A stretch of 60,195 nt of DNA from Eubacteriales Family XIII. Incertae Sedis bacterium (GCA_031261345.1 JAISKC010000013.1:1-60195), one strand, 5' to 3'. Positions 33,365-42,259 are shown, counted from the first letter of the stretch. Made by a program: numbers and translations. The notes: generated from the letters alone by a model not told the origin.

Positions 33365-33393
33365 TTGACATTTTACATTTGCTAAAGTATGAT
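33365..33393 (+). promoter_or_regulatory. Promoter of the DUF234 ATPase gene
   Basis: TTGACA (33365-33370) and TATGAT (33388-33393), 17 bp apart. The -10 box lies inside the tandem repeats 33376-33435. Confidence 0.8.
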
Positions 33394-33435
33394 TTAGTAA
33401 AGTATAAATTAGTAAATCGTAAATTAGCAATTTTG
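33376..33435. repeat. Four 15-bp tandem repeats at the promoter
   Basis: Units start at 33376, 33391, 33406 and 33421 and follow the pattern aATTTAGTAAAgtat with a few changes. They cover the -10 box and leader, as expected for a repressor array. Confidence 0.7.
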
Positions 33436-33451
33436 GTATGAGGTAAGAGCT

Positions 33452-34837
33452 ATGTTCATCGGACGCACTAAAGAATTGGATAATATGAATTCGCGCTATG
33501 AAGGTGGGCAATTTGAATGTGCCATCATCTATGGACGCCGCAGAGTCGGAAAGACAACGCTGATCAATGAATTTGTGAAGGATAAACCCACGATTTACTA
33601 TACCGGAGTGGAAGGCAATGCAAATGAAAATCTGGAAGGGCTGAGCACGAGCATATACTCTTACAGGGCTGAAAGAACTGATATATCCGTCAGTTTCACT
33701 GATTTCAATCAAGCTCTATCCGCCGCTTTCGAGATAGTAAAGAAGGAACGCATCGTATTTGTTATAGATGAGTTTCCATATTTGGCAGAAAGCTATGATG
33801 CGGTTTCATCTATATTGCAGACGTTGATCGACCGAAACAAGGACACATCAAAGATGTTCCTTATCCTTTGCGGTTCCTCATTGTCATTTATGGAAAATCA
33901 GGTGCTGGGTTACGAGAGCCCCCTATATGGAAGGCGGACCTGCCAGTACAAGATAGCACCATTCACATTCTTCGAAATGAAGGACGCTCTCAAAGGGTGG
34001 AAACCCGAGGATCGTGCGGTGGTATACGGTATCACCGGCGGCATACCGCTCTATCTTTCATTCCTGAATGAGAAGCTGAGCCTAAAGGATAATATCAAAA
34101 ACGCTTTCCTGAATACGAGTGCATATTTGTTTGAGGAACCGACGAATTTGATCAAGCAGGAATGCCGCGATCCGGCACAGTACAACTCCGTCATAAGAGC
34201 GATCGCAAAGGGCGCGAGCAAAATGTCCGTGATCAGCAGCAAGACCAGCATTGGGACAGCACACGTATCGGGGATACTGGGCAAACTTATTTCTATCGGA
34301 ATATTGAAGAAGGAAACCCCATTTGGAGAAGGCAGCAGCAGGAAGACTATATATCTGATTGACGATTCGATGTTTCGGTTTTGGTATCGTTTCATTCCGG
34401 ACAACATGTCGGCGATTGGCAGGGGGTTGGCTGACAATGTCTATGATACGATTCAGCCGCACGTAAGCGACTTTATGGGAAGTGTATTTGAGGAAATCTG
34501 CAAACAATATCTATGGGAACAATTACGGTCAGGGGACGTGCCGATCGCCTTCAATGACTTGGGTCGTTGGTGGGGAAATGACCCACAAAACAAGAAGGAA
34601 ACCGAGATTGACATCATGGGAGAGTCGGATCAAAATTCCGCGATATTTGCTGAATGCAAATGGCGGAATGAAAAGGTTGACGTGGGTGTCCTTGATTCAT
34701 TAGTCGAAAGGACTACTTTGTTCCACTATACAAAGACATGGCTTTATCTGTTCTCAAAGACCGGATTTACCTCCGGTTGTGTGGAGAAAGCAAAAGCTTT
34801 CGGCAATGTCAATCTGGTGAAATTCATAGAAATGTAA
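33452..34837 (+). CDS. AAA ATPase with DUF234 (PD-(D/E)XK-like) C terminus
   Basis: A 461-residue protein of the archaeal-type ATPase/DUF234 group. Walker A is GRRRVGKTTL (about 27-36), Walker B FVIDEFPYL (about 107), and a sensor stretch LILCGSSLSFM follows. After a winged-helix-like middle part (SKTSIGTAHVSGILGKLISIGIL) the C terminus holds KETEIDIMG and AIFAECKWRN (about 384-410), the acidic and ExK residues of a nuclease fold. Its function is unknown. It is a second member, in this window, of the broad ATPase/nuclease class also seen at 11474. GAGG precedes the ATG. Confidence 0.88.
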   Translation: MFIGRTKELDNMNSRYEGGQFECAIIYGRRRVGKTTLINEFVKDKPTIYYTGVEGNANENLEGLSTSIYSYRAERTDISVSFTDFNQALSAAFEIVKKERIVFVIDEFPYLAESYDAVSSILQTLIDRNKDTSKMFLILCGSSLSFMENQVLGYESPLYGRRTCQYKIAPFTFFEMKDALKGWKPEDRAVVYGITGGIPLYLSFLNEKLSLKDNIKNAFLNTSAYLFEEPTNLIKQECRDPAQYNSVIRAIAKGASKMSVISSKTSIGTAHVSGILGKLISIGILKKETPFGEGSSRKTIYLIDDSMFRFWYRFIPDNMSAIGRGLADNVYDTIQPHVSDFMGSVFEEICKQYLWEQLRSGDVPIAFNDLGRWWGNDPQNKKETEIDIMGESDQNSAIFAECKWRNEKVDVGVLDSLVERTTLFHYTKTWLYLFSKTGFTSGCVEKAKAFGNVNLVKFIEM

Positions 34838-34962
34838 TGAATACTTTACATAGATTTTTAATAGTTTTCTCATTAACTTATCAATTTAAGTGTATGATGG
34901 AAGGTAATAATGCACCGGCGGATCGGTTATTACTTGAAATGCTGAAGGAAATCTGGTGAAGA

Positions 34963-36423
34963 ATGTATCTCAACCGAACTAAACTGATAATTATTACGGT
35001 GATAGCCGTCGTTGCGGACGTGCTTTTGGCCTTCGCTGTTTTCATGCTGTCGTACCTCGGCGGCGTCACTTTGGCGCTCGGAATAATCTTTGCTCTTCTG
35101 GCGGCGGGGGCGACGATGGTGCCGGTCATTCACTTTCTCAATAGCCTGAAATCCGGAGCGGACAAGATAGAGACCTTCCTCGATTCCGCGTCGGCCGGCC
35201 ATCTGGACAACCGCATGGAGATTAAGGAAGAGGACCCATTTTCCGAAATTGCGACGAATTTGAATATTCTGATGGACAATTTGGACAAGATGAGCACTGC
35301 GAAAAGCGATTTTCTCGCCAGTATGAGTCACGAAATCCGCACGCCCATGAGTGCGATCATAGGCATGGTTCAAATCGCGCAAGGCACGAGCGATGAGGCG
35401 CGAAAACTCGATTGCATGAAGAAGATAGAGGACAATTCGAAACATCTTCTGGGCGTGATAAACGATATTCTCGATTTTTCGAAAATTGATGCGGGTAGGC
35501 TCGAACTTGACGAACATTTGTTCTCGCTAAAAGAGAGGCTCGCTTTCATAGAGTCGATGTTTCAGTCGAAGGTCGAGGAAAAGGGTCTCAACTTCGAGCT
35601 TTACGCGGGAAATATCAAAAACGATGGCATCATAACGGATTCGCTGAGGCTCAATCAGGTGCTCATCAACCTGCTGTCAAACGCCGTCAAGTTCACCGAC
35701 GCAGGGGGTACGGTTACTCTATCGGTGGAGGAACTTGCAAATATGAACGGCGAAAGTATCTATTCGTTCAGCGTCAGCGACACGGGCATAGGTATCGATC
35801 CCGAGCAGGCGCGCAAGCTGTTCACTCCCTTCATGCAGGCGGAGGTCAGCACTGCAAAACATTACGGCGGCACCGGCCTTGGCCTTGTTATTTCAAAAAA
35901 CATCGTCGAGCAAATGGGCGGCGATATCGAGCTTGACAGCAGGCTCGGCGAGGGAAGTATCTTCAGTTTCACAATCCGCGTGCCCTCACAGCCGGAGTAT
36001 ATTCAAGGAGATGATTCAGATGAGTGCGCCGCACCGGATTTGACCGGCAGACGCGTCCTCATAGTGGACGACATTGATATCAATCGCGAAATAGCGGTGG
36101 AGATTTTGCGGGAATCCGGCATCGAGATGGAAACTGCCAGTAATGGGAGCATTGCCTACGATATGTTCACCTCTTCACCGGTCGGTTATTACGATATGAT
36201 TTTGATGGACATGCAGATGCCGGTAATGGGTGGTTGTGAGGCGACCGAGGAAATCAGAGCCACAGGCAGAGAGGATGCAAAGAGTGTCAAAATCATTGCT
36301 GTAACCGCAAATGTCATGCGCGATGATATTGAAAAGGCTCATGCGTCGGGTATGGACGGTCATATAGGAAAACCCATTGATTTTGGGGAAGCCTACAAAA
36401 TAATGTCAAAGATGCTTAAGTAA
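34963..36423 (+). CDS. Hybrid sensor histidine kinase/response regulator
   Basis: A 486-residue membrane kinase. Two close helices (about 8-30 and 33-55) leave almost no extracellular loop, so sensing is probably within the membrane or by the HAMP-like linker. HisKA has SHEIRTPM (His about 123), and the ATPase has NLLSNAVKFT, DTGIGI and GGTGLGL. A receiver domain (about 365-485) has DD in VDDIDINRE, phospho-acceptor Asp in LMDMQMP (about 416) and the Lys in GKPID. No output domain, so it must signal to another protein. It forms a cluster with a diguanylate cyclase and a second hybrid kinase. Confidence 0.93.
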   Translation: MYLNRTKLIIITVIAVVADVLLAFAVFMLSYLGGVTLALGIIFALLAAGATMVPVIHFLNSLKSGADKIETFLDSASAGHLDNRMEIKEEDPFSEIATNLNILMDNLDKMSTAKSDFLASMSHEIRTPMSAIIGMVQIAQGTSDEARKLDCMKKIEDNSKHLLGVINDILDFSKIDAGRLELDEHLFSLKERLAFIESMFQSKVEEKGLNFELYAGNIKNDGIITDSLRLNQVLINLLSNAVKFTDAGGTVTLSVEELANMNGESIYSFSVSDTGIGIDPEQARKLFTPFMQAEVSTAKHYGGTGLGLVISKNIVEQMGGDIELDSRLGEGSIFSFTIRVPSQPEYIQGDDSDECAAPDLTGRRVLIVDDIDINREIAVEILRESGIEMETASNGSIAYDMFTSSPVGYYDMILMDMQMPVMGGCEATEEIRATGREDAKSVKIIAVTANVMRDDIEKAHASGMDGHIGKPIDFGEAYKIMSKMLK

Positions 36424-36492
36424 CAAAGCATATTTTAGTAGAAAGTTTTAGTAGAAGTTTATTGTTGAATTTTGATTGGAGTATAGAAGAAA

Positions 36493-37578
36493 ATGAAAAA
36501 AGTAATGGATAAGAAATTATATTTGTTGATCGTCATCAGTCTGGTTCTGTTTCTGGTGGTCAGTATTCTCTCCTTCGTTTCAATAAAGCAACTACAGGGG
36601 AATGCCCGTGTTGTCAATTACGATGGGATTGTCAGAGGTGCTACGCAGAAGCTCATGAAGATGGAGCTTCAAAATGCGTATTCAGGAAATGTTGATGTCG
36701 AGGCTCGCGACGCACTCAGAAGCAGGCTTGACAGCATACTTGGGGCCCTCGACACAGGCAAAGGCACGACTGAAGAAACCGCTAGTATCATCAAGCTCGA
36801 CGATGCGACCCATAGCGAGATGATAGACACGCTCATCGTGCAGTGGGCGGATTTGAAAAGCGAAATCGACAACGTCAGAGACGGCGAGAAACCTGACACG
36901 CTCTATGCCTTGAGCGAGGATTACTTCAAACTTGCCAACGATACCGTATTTGCGGCCGAGGCTTATTCGGAGAAACAGGTGGACAAAACGCAGAAAATCC
37001 TCATAGGCGTCGATTCGATATTCATTCTTGTCATCGTGATTGCCGGCATCTTCATTGCCCGCAGCATGGCCGTGAGAAAGCGTGCCGATGCACTTGGCAA
37101 AATAGCCTACGTCGATCCTCTTACCGGTCTTGAAAATCGTGCTAGCTGTGAGCGCATGATCGAGAAACTAAAGGAAGGATCTTCAAGTGAAAGCCTTGCG
37201 GTGCTCATGTTTGATATGAACAACCTCAAACTTGCAAACGACTTCCTAGGACATCAAGGCGGCGACAAGATAATATTGCAGTTCGCAAAGATAATAGACA
37301 AGGAATCAAAGGATTTCGGCTTCATCGGCAGATATGGCGGAGATGAATTCCTCGGTATTTTCGAAAATTCTGACGAGCTGCGGGCTAGGGAATATCTGAG
37401 TCAGGTCAACGAACAGATAAACGCATACAATTCTCTGCAGGTCAATGATATTGAGAAGGTGAGCTTTGCCGTTGGTGTGGCGACCGGCTCGCTCGACGCA
37501 ACGAGCATTGACGATCTCATTTACGAGGCCGACAGAAACATGTACACAAACAAGCGCGAAATGAAAAAGGCGATGTGA
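36493..37578 (+). CDS. Membrane diguanylate cyclase
   Basis: A 361-residue protein that should make cyclic di-GMP. It has two membrane helices (about 9-29 and 170-190) around an extracellular helical sensor; NYDGIVRGATQKLMKMEL resembles the start of PilJ-type four-helix sensors. The GGDEF domain has DPLTGLENR, then FDMNNLKLANDFLGHQGGD and RYGGDEF (about 280), so the active site is intact. An RxxD product-inhibition site was not obvious. It lies between two hybrid kinases, suggesting a joint signalling module. Confidence 0.93.
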   Translation: MKKVMDKKLYLLIVISLVLFLVVSILSFVSIKQLQGNARVVNYDGIVRGATQKLMKMELQNAYSGNVDVEARDALRSRLDSILGALDTGKGTTEETASIIKLDDATHSEMIDTLIVQWADLKSEIDNVRDGEKPDTLYALSEDYFKLANDTVFAAEAYSEKQVDKTQKILIGVDSIFILVIVIAGIFIARSMAVRKRADALGKIAYVDPLTGLENRASCERMIEKLKEGSSSESLAVLMFDMNNLKLANDFLGHQGGDKIILQFAKIIDKESKDFGFIGRYGGDEFLGIFENSDELRAREYLSQVNEQINAYNSLQVNDIEKVSFAVGVATGSLDATSIDDLIYEADRNMYTNKREMKKAM

Positions 37579-37582
37579 TTCA

Positions 37583-37611
37583 TTAGCACAATCATCGCAT
37601 TGTGATATAAT
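37583..37611 (+). promoter_or_regulatory. Promoter of the second hybrid kinase
   Basis: TTAGCA (37583-37588), 17 bp, and extended -10 TGATATAAT (TATAAT 37606-37611). Six bases separate it from ATG 37618: a leaderless mRNA is predicted. Confidence 0.7.
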
Positions 37612-37617
37612 GCTTAT

Positions 37618-39330
37618 ATGAGAAAGTCCTACAATGATCTAATGAGCAAATATATCTACAACGACAATCTGTCTTTTGATGCGCGCGTGCTCAATCTCGT
37701 CTGTATCGTCGGGACATTTGCGCTTCTCGCCTCCGCCATTGGTCATATTGTCGAGCAATCGAACTGGCTTATGATGTTGCTCAAAATCGTCATGATTTTG
37801 GGTGCAATAATTCTTCTGTATATATCGAATAGATTCAACGTCCACAAATACGGCAGGATAGCGGTCATTATACTGTTTTGCGACGTCCTGTTTCCGCTTG
37901 TATTTTTGGTGAACGGCGGCAGTAATGGCGGTATGGCGGCGTATTTTGTCCTGACGATGATACTCATAGTTCTTCTGTCCAAGGTGCCGACCTTGTTCAT
38001 CTTCATGGGAATACATATCGTGATTGTCGTCTCCTGCTACATGATAGACCGCTATTATCAACAATACATCATTCCCCTCAATACCTTTCAACATTACGCG
38101 GACAACATCATCTCCATTACCGTCGCGGGCATCTTCATCGGCTTGGTAGTAAAGGGTATTAATTCTCTTCTTTTGCGGGAGCAGGCCAAGGCTGAAGCCG
38201 CAAGCAGGGCGAAGGGTGAATTCCTCTCGCAGATGAGCCATGAAATGCGGACGCCGCTCAACGCCATCATCGGTATGGCGTCAATCATTTCAAACTCGAA
38301 CGACATCGAAGACCACATGACCGATGTGAAAAAAATCGAAACCGCCTCAACGCACCTGCTCGGCGTCATCAATGACATACTCGACATGTCCAAGATTGAG
38401 GCGAACAAACTCGAGCTCGTCGATATGAATTTCGGCTTCAGAAAAATGATAGACGGCATTACAACCGTCATGATCTACAGCGTTGAGGACAAGAAGCAGG
38501 AGCTGATGGTGGATATAGACCCTGCCATTCCTGAAAATTTGAAAGGTGATCGGCAAAGACTCGCTCAGGTCATCACCAACCTCCTATCCAACGCAATCAA
38601 GTTCACACCCGATGGCGGGCAAATCGGTCTGACATCGCAGCTCATAGGTGAAAATGACGGCAAATACTCCATTCGCACGAATGTATTAGATACGGGCATC
38701 GGCATCACGGACGAGCAGAAATCGCGGTTGTTTCGGTCATTTGAGCAGGCGGACAACAGCACGTCAAGACGCTTCGGCGGAACGGGTTTGGGCCTCGCCA
38801 TCAGCAAGAAGATAGTCGATCTCATGGGTGGTGATATTTGGGCGGAATCGGAACTGGGGCAGGGTTCTTCTTTCACGTTTGAAGTAAGCCTCGAAGGTGG
38901 CGATGAGGCTGGCGAGACTCAAGACAACGCCGAAGCAGCCGCGTTTGATTTCACCGGAAAGACGATCCTCATTGCCGAGGACATAGATATCAACCGCGAG
39001 ATCATTACTACGCTGCTCGAAGCCACAAACATCACGATGGACACCGCCGAAAATGGCGAGGAGGCTTTGAAGAAGGTCGAAGCCGGCGGAGGCAAGTACG
39101 ATTTGATATTCATGGATATTCAAATGCCCGAAATGGACGGCTATGAAGCGACGGCAGCCATCAGAGCTTCCGAAACAGCAGGGGCAAAGGACGTTCCCAT
39201 CATTGCGATGACAGCAAATGTGTTCAAAGACGACATCGACAGGGCGTTGGCGGCAGGAATGAACGGACATCTCGGGAAGCCGATTGTGATCGACGATGTG
39301 CTGGCGATGCTTGCAAAATATCTTACATGA
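37618..39330 (+). CDS. Hybrid sensor histidine kinase/response regulator with six membrane helices
   Basis: A 570-residue kinase. The N terminus (about 25-185) is a six-helix membrane sensor (7TM/MASE-like). HisKA has SHEMRTPLNAIIG (His about 205); the ATPase has NLLSNAIKFTPDGG, DTGIGI and GGTGLGLAIS. The receiver (about 445-570) has AEDIDINRE, phospho-acceptor Asp in FMDIQMPEMDGYEA (about 500) and GKPIVIDD. It is closely related to the kinase at 34963 in its catalytic and receiver parts, but the sensor differs. There is no Shine-Dalgarno. Confidence 0.93.
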   Translation: MRKSYNDLMSKYIYNDNLSFDARVLNLVCIVGTFALLASAIGHIVEQSNWLMMLLKIVMILGAIILLYISNRFNVHKYGRIAVIILFCDVLFPLVFLVNGGSNGGMAAYFVLTMILIVLLSKVPTLFIFMGIHIVIVVSCYMIDRYYQQYIIPLNTFQHYADNIISITVAGIFIGLVVKGINSLLLREQAKAEAASRAKGEFLSQMSHEMRTPLNAIIGMASIISNSNDIEDHMTDVKKIETASTHLLGVINDILDMSKIEANKLELVDMNFGFRKMIDGITTVMIYSVEDKKQELMVDIDPAIPENLKGDRQRLAQVITNLLSNAIKFTPDGGQIGLTSQLIGENDGKYSIRTNVLDTGIGITDEQKSRLFRSFEQADNSTSRRFGGTGLGLAISKKIVDLMGGDIWAESELGQGSSFTFEVSLEGGDEAGETQDNAEAAAFDFTGKTILIAEDIDINREIITTLLEATNITMDTAENGEEALKKVEAGGGKYDLIFMDIQMPEMDGYEATAAIRASETAGAKDVPIIAMTANVFKDDIDRALAAGMNGHLGKPIVIDDVLAMLAKYLT

Positions 39331-39368
39331 TCAAATACCCCCCCCAAAAAAAACTTCGAAAAAATATA

Positions 39369-39397
39369 TGTATTAAATAGCAATTTTCGGGTATAAT
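39369..39397 (+). promoter_or_regulatory. Promoter of the surface-protein leader
   Basis: TATAAT at 39392-39397 with a weak -35 TGTATT at 39369-39374 (17 bp). The transcript would carry a leader of about 205 bases. Confidence 0.6.
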
Positions 39398-39531
39398 TAG
39401 TTTGTAAATAATTTTGTGGAAATGTTGAGAGAATTTAAATGGGAAATGAAATCCATATAAATGCGAACATGAGTTCTGGGGGGGGGTAAACCCTACACTC
39501 CTTTCGGAGAATTTGTGCGCCATAACAGGAG

Positions 39532-39577
39532 ATGTCAGTTTGCGGTATATGCATATGCCGTGACTGACATTTTTTTT
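39532..39577 (+). terminator. Intrinsic terminator/attenuator upstream of the surface-protein gene
   Basis: ATGTCAGT (39532-39539) pairs with ACTGACAT (39563-39570). An inner 8-bp stem CGGTATAT/ATATGCCG (one G-T pair) lies around a GC loop, and eight T follow. It stands 30 bases before the ATG, so transcription into the gene needs read-through or antitermination. Confidence 0.85.
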
Positions 39578-39609
39578 ATTGCGTTTACAAGAAAAAGAGG
39601 AGAATTAAA

Positions 39610-41886
39610 ATGAAAACAAAAACTTTTAGAAGAAGCATTGCGTCAATCATACTGACACTTGCATTGGTCACATCTATGTTTGTCATGCCGATGAGCGCGA
39701 CAGCTGATGATTCGGTTCGAGTAGGCATGCCTACACCTTCGGTATTGCCAGGAAGTCCGGGTACCTATACGACTGATCCGGAGAATCCCCATCCAGTAGG
39801 TCCGACCTTAGGGCAATCAACCATAGTAGGCTACGGTGGCCATGAATGGGTAGTAATAGGCTGGGATGGTAGCGGCGTTGCATCAGAAAAAGATACCGCA
39901 ACGCTCCTGCTTTCAGATGACGATCCCTCTTTAATTCCTACAACAGGCATTTTCTTTGATCCTACTGAACCTTATTCCAACGAGTATGAAACCTCGAATC
40001 TGCAAGCTGCGATGAATACAGTCTTTCTCGGCTTCCCCACAAGAGAGCAGTCAGACACCATAGTAACACCTCGCACCCTGAATGGAGGGAGCGGAAACAT
40101 GACATTTGCACTAGATACAACAGGTTCTTTGGGTCGGATTAATTCAGAACCACTAAGTACGGTGGCTGGGAATGTAGATACTTCACAATATACAATGTTA
40201 TATGTGGTTGACGTTGGAGCCACATTTGACTGGTACGCCTACGATGCATATAGGCGTGATAATCCAAACATCTACGTAGGAGACGCCAGCGTTCCCTACC
40301 ACCCCGACAACGTAGCAGGCAGTTCAGTAGCGAACCAAGCATTATGGCCACTGTCAAATGCCGAGGTATCACTGCTGGACCCGAGTATTAGATCATATTC
40401 GTTGCCTTGGTGGCTCCGGTCTCCTGGCCAAGTCGATATTAAAGCCGCGTACGTGGACTATTACGGAAGCAAAACCGTCAATCCTCATGGCGTTAGCGTG
40501 AGTAGCGTTACCGCCGTCGTTCGCCCTGCTTTTAATTTAAATCTGAAATCTGTAGTCTTCACATCTGCCGCCGCAGGCAGCAAATCTGACACTGTCGGTC
40601 AAGTCTTGTCGGATACAACATTGCCATTGACCAGTGAAAAACTAAAATTCACTGTTATAGATGAAGACCTAGACCTCGCGACATCAAGTGCAAACCGCAT
40701 CGTAAAATCCGGAGATACAGTATCTATCCCGTATTCCGGAGCATCGATAGGCGTGGACAACTATGTTTCGGTTGTGATAGAAGATGAGGACAATGAAGTA
40801 ATATTCTACGGCAAACTTGCAGAGTTGACTTCATCGCAAGATGCAAGTGGCACAGCCCAATTCATAGTTCCCGATGAAGTTGATCTTCCCGAAGGCGACT
40901 ATACCCTTCGCGTATTTGACGAAGAAATAGTAGTCAACGAAAATTCCAGCGACTTCGCAAGCAAACCTGTTGACATATTATTGACGGTTGATAACACTCC
41001 ACCAATTCTCACGGCAGGAAATGCCAATCGCACAAGCATACCTAATGCAACAGTGAAATTCACCTCCAATGAAGCCGGAACATATTATTACAAACTTGAC
41101 GGAGCTGCACCAGCAGATGCCGAGGCCTTGGTATCTTCCGGAACGAACCCAAAGACACTTGCAAGCGGTGCACAGACAATTGTACTTAGCTCACTCACCA
41201 AAGGTATTCATAAGATATATATAGCCGGAAAAGATGCTGTCGGTAATGTAAGCAATCTAATATCGATACAGATCCCCGACCCTGATTCAACATCGGAAAC
41301 ACCCGACCATCGCATAATAAAACATTCGCATGATAAGAAATACGGCGGTAAGGATGGTCTGACAGCCTTCGGAGAAGACGTGGTCGTAGAATTCAAAGGA
41401 GATCTAGAGGGCGTCACAGAGTTCAAGTTCAATAACAATGAAAAACTATCATTCACACTATCACCATATGTGGATAATGACACACCACGCACTATCAAGG
41501 AAGCCACCGGCGAAGCAATAGGCACGATTACTCATGGAAGCGCAATAGTCACACTTCCAGAAGAATTCGCAAATAGACTTGAAAACGGTACACACGAACT
41601 TCAAGTTTGGTTTAACGACAGCAAAGTCGGAGATAAGTCAACGGCCGGAGTCGCAACTATAGTTGTAAACCGAGAGGGCACACCCACAGGTGGTGATCCT
41701 ATTTCGCCACTGATTCCGCCACTAAATCCACTAGACCCATCGGGGCAGGGGTCGGGGCCGGTGGTTCTGCAGACCGGTGATATTGCAAACCTGAATTTGC
41801 TATTCGTGCTTGGCGGGGTATCATTTGTTATATTGCTCGCGCTTATAGCCTATCGCCGCAGACTAAAAGCATTGACGAAGAATTAA
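39610..41886 (+). CDS. Secreted surface protein with DUF6273 region and C-terminal anchor
   Basis: A 758-residue exported protein. A signal peptide (about 1-32, ending SATA) is followed by a DUF6273-like domain (about 75-320): VIGWDGSG, LWPLSNAEVSLLDPS, WWLRSPG and VVRPAFNLNL are its hallmarks. Beta-rich Ig-like segments come next (about 340-560; GTYYYKLDGAAP is like a chitobiase/OmpL47 type repeat). A conserved module (about 580-695, GLTAFGEDVVVEFKGD to ATIVVNREG) is shared with the protein at 3-731. The end is VLQTGDIAN, one membrane helix and RRRLKALTKN. It is likely held on the wall or membrane by a variant sorting signal. Ribosome site AGAGGAG. Confidence 0.85.
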   Translation: MKTKTFRRSIASIILTLALVTSMFVMPMSATADDSVRVGMPTPSVLPGSPGTYTTDPENPHPVGPTLGQSTIVGYGGHEWVVIGWDGSGVASEKDTATLLLSDDDPSLIPTTGIFFDPTEPYSNEYETSNLQAAMNTVFLGFPTREQSDTIVTPRTLNGGSGNMTFALDTTGSLGRINSEPLSTVAGNVDTSQYTMLYVVDVGATFDWYAYDAYRRDNPNIYVGDASVPYHPDNVAGSSVANQALWPLSNAEVSLLDPSIRSYSLPWWLRSPGQVDIKAAYVDYYGSKTVNPHGVSVSSVTAVVRPAFNLNLKSVVFTSAAAGSKSDTVGQVLSDTTLPLTSEKLKFTVIDEDLDLATSSANRIVKSGDTVSIPYSGASIGVDNYVSVVIEDEDNEVIFYGKLAELTSSQDASGTAQFIVPDEVDLPEGDYTLRVFDEEIVVNENSSDFASKPVDILLTVDNTPPILTAGNANRTSIPNATVKFTSNEAGTYYYKLDGAAPADAEALVSSGTNPKTLASGAQTIVLSSLTKGIHKIYIAGKDAVGNVSNLISIQIPDPDSTSETPDHRIIKHSHDKKYGGKDGLTAFGEDVVVEFKGDLEGVTEFKFNNNEKLSFTLSPYVDNDTPRTIKEATGEAIGTITHGSAIVTLPEEFANRLENGTHELQVWFNDSKVGDKSTAGVATIVVNREGTPTGGDPISPLIPPLNPLDPSGQGSGPVVLQTGDIANLNLLFVLGGVSFVILLALIAYRRRLKALTKN

Positions 41887-41891
41887 AACTC

Positions 41892-41921
41892 TTGCTCATC
41901 ATGTGGGTTTTCTGCTATACT
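41892..41921 (+). promoter_or_regulatory. Putative tRNA promoter
   Basis: TTGCTC (41892-41897), 18 bp, TATACT (41916-41921). A GC-rich hairpin TCGCTGGAAGC/GCTTTCAGCGA (41936-41962) lies in the leader; it may instead end transcription of the surface-protein gene. Confidence 0.5.
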
Positions 41922-41972
41922 ACCTTAGAAAACGTTCGCTGGAAGCTACCGGCTTTCAGCGAGCAAGTTTTC

Positions 41973-42049
41973 GGGCCTTTAGCTCAGTTGGTTAGAGCGT
42001 CCGGCTCATAACCGGCAGGTCCCGGGTTCAAGTCCCTGAAGGCCCACCA
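41973..42049 (+). tRNA. tRNA with CAU anticodon (elongator Met, or Ile2)
   Basis: A 77-base cloverleaf with encoded CCA. Acceptor stem GGGCCTT/AAGGCCC is perfect; D-arm GCTC/GAGC; anticodon loop CTCATAA gives CAU; T-loop TTCAAGT. G1-C72 pairing rules out initiator tRNA. CAU could be elongator Met or, if lysidine-modified, Ile2. Two stem mismatches are seen: U27-C43 and C50-U64. Confidence 0.9.
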
Positions 42050-42131
42050 AAAATGAAGAAGAAGGCGAAACCCTCGCCTTTTTCTTTTTTTTGAAAAAGC
42101 AAAAATAATTCGCCTTCAGGGACTTGAACCC
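42024..42131. repeat. 20-bp inverted copy of the tRNA 3' end
   Basis: The tRNA T-arm/acceptor stretch at 42024-42043 recurs exactly, in reverse complement, at 42112-42131. Both flank the tRNA terminator. The next base in the copy restores an A50-U64 pair that the tRNA gene lacks. Confidence 0.85.
42060..42092 (+). terminator. tRNA terminator
   Basis: AAGGCGA/TCGCCTT 7-bp stem with AACCC loop (42062-42080), then a T-rich run. Confidence 0.88.
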
Positions 42132-42219
42132 TCACAAACCCAGTGTTTGCGGGGGTTTTCTTTCACTTGCAATTCAGAAATTCAGGCCATGAAGGTGCCG
42201 GAAGTAAATTCTCAAGATT

Positions 42220-42259
42220 TATAACATTTATATTTACATTTAACATTATAAATGTTATA
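42220..42259. promoter_or_regulatory. 13-bp inverted-repeat operator of the AbiE-like pair
   Basis: TATAACATTTATA (42220-42232) and TATAAATGTTATA (42247-42259) are perfect inverted repeats 14 bp apart. They abut the -35 box and overlap the -10 box. AbiEi antitoxins are known to repress their own promoter through inverted repeats. Confidence 0.85.

Larger units (their letters stand above)
39331..39609 (+). other. Long structured leader region of the surface-protein gene
   Basis: This 279-bp gap holds C8A8 just after the kinase stop (39338-39353), a promoter, about 130 bases of unexplained leader with a G9 run (39478-39486), a small CTCC-TTTC-GGAG hairpin (39499-39510), and a strong terminator before the ribosome site AGAGGAG. 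I could not match the leader to c-di-GMP-I, c-di-GMP-II, preQ1 or THF riboswitch patterns. It may be a new regulatory RNA. Confidence 0.55.

Noticed and set aside
34840-34962. Short ORF before the first hybrid kinase (ends ...ADRLLLEMLKEIW)
   Set aside because: No ribosome site and no features beyond chance; likely untranslated leader.
39404-39531. Cyclic di-GMP riboswitch in the surface-protein leader
   Set aside because: The neighbouring diguanylate cyclase made this attractive, but I could not find the GEMM-I or GEMM-II core patterns by eye. Left as unassigned structured leader.
42024-42131. attL/attR of an integrated element at the tRNA
   Set aside because: The repeated tRNA piece is inverted, not direct, and no integrase gene is in the window.
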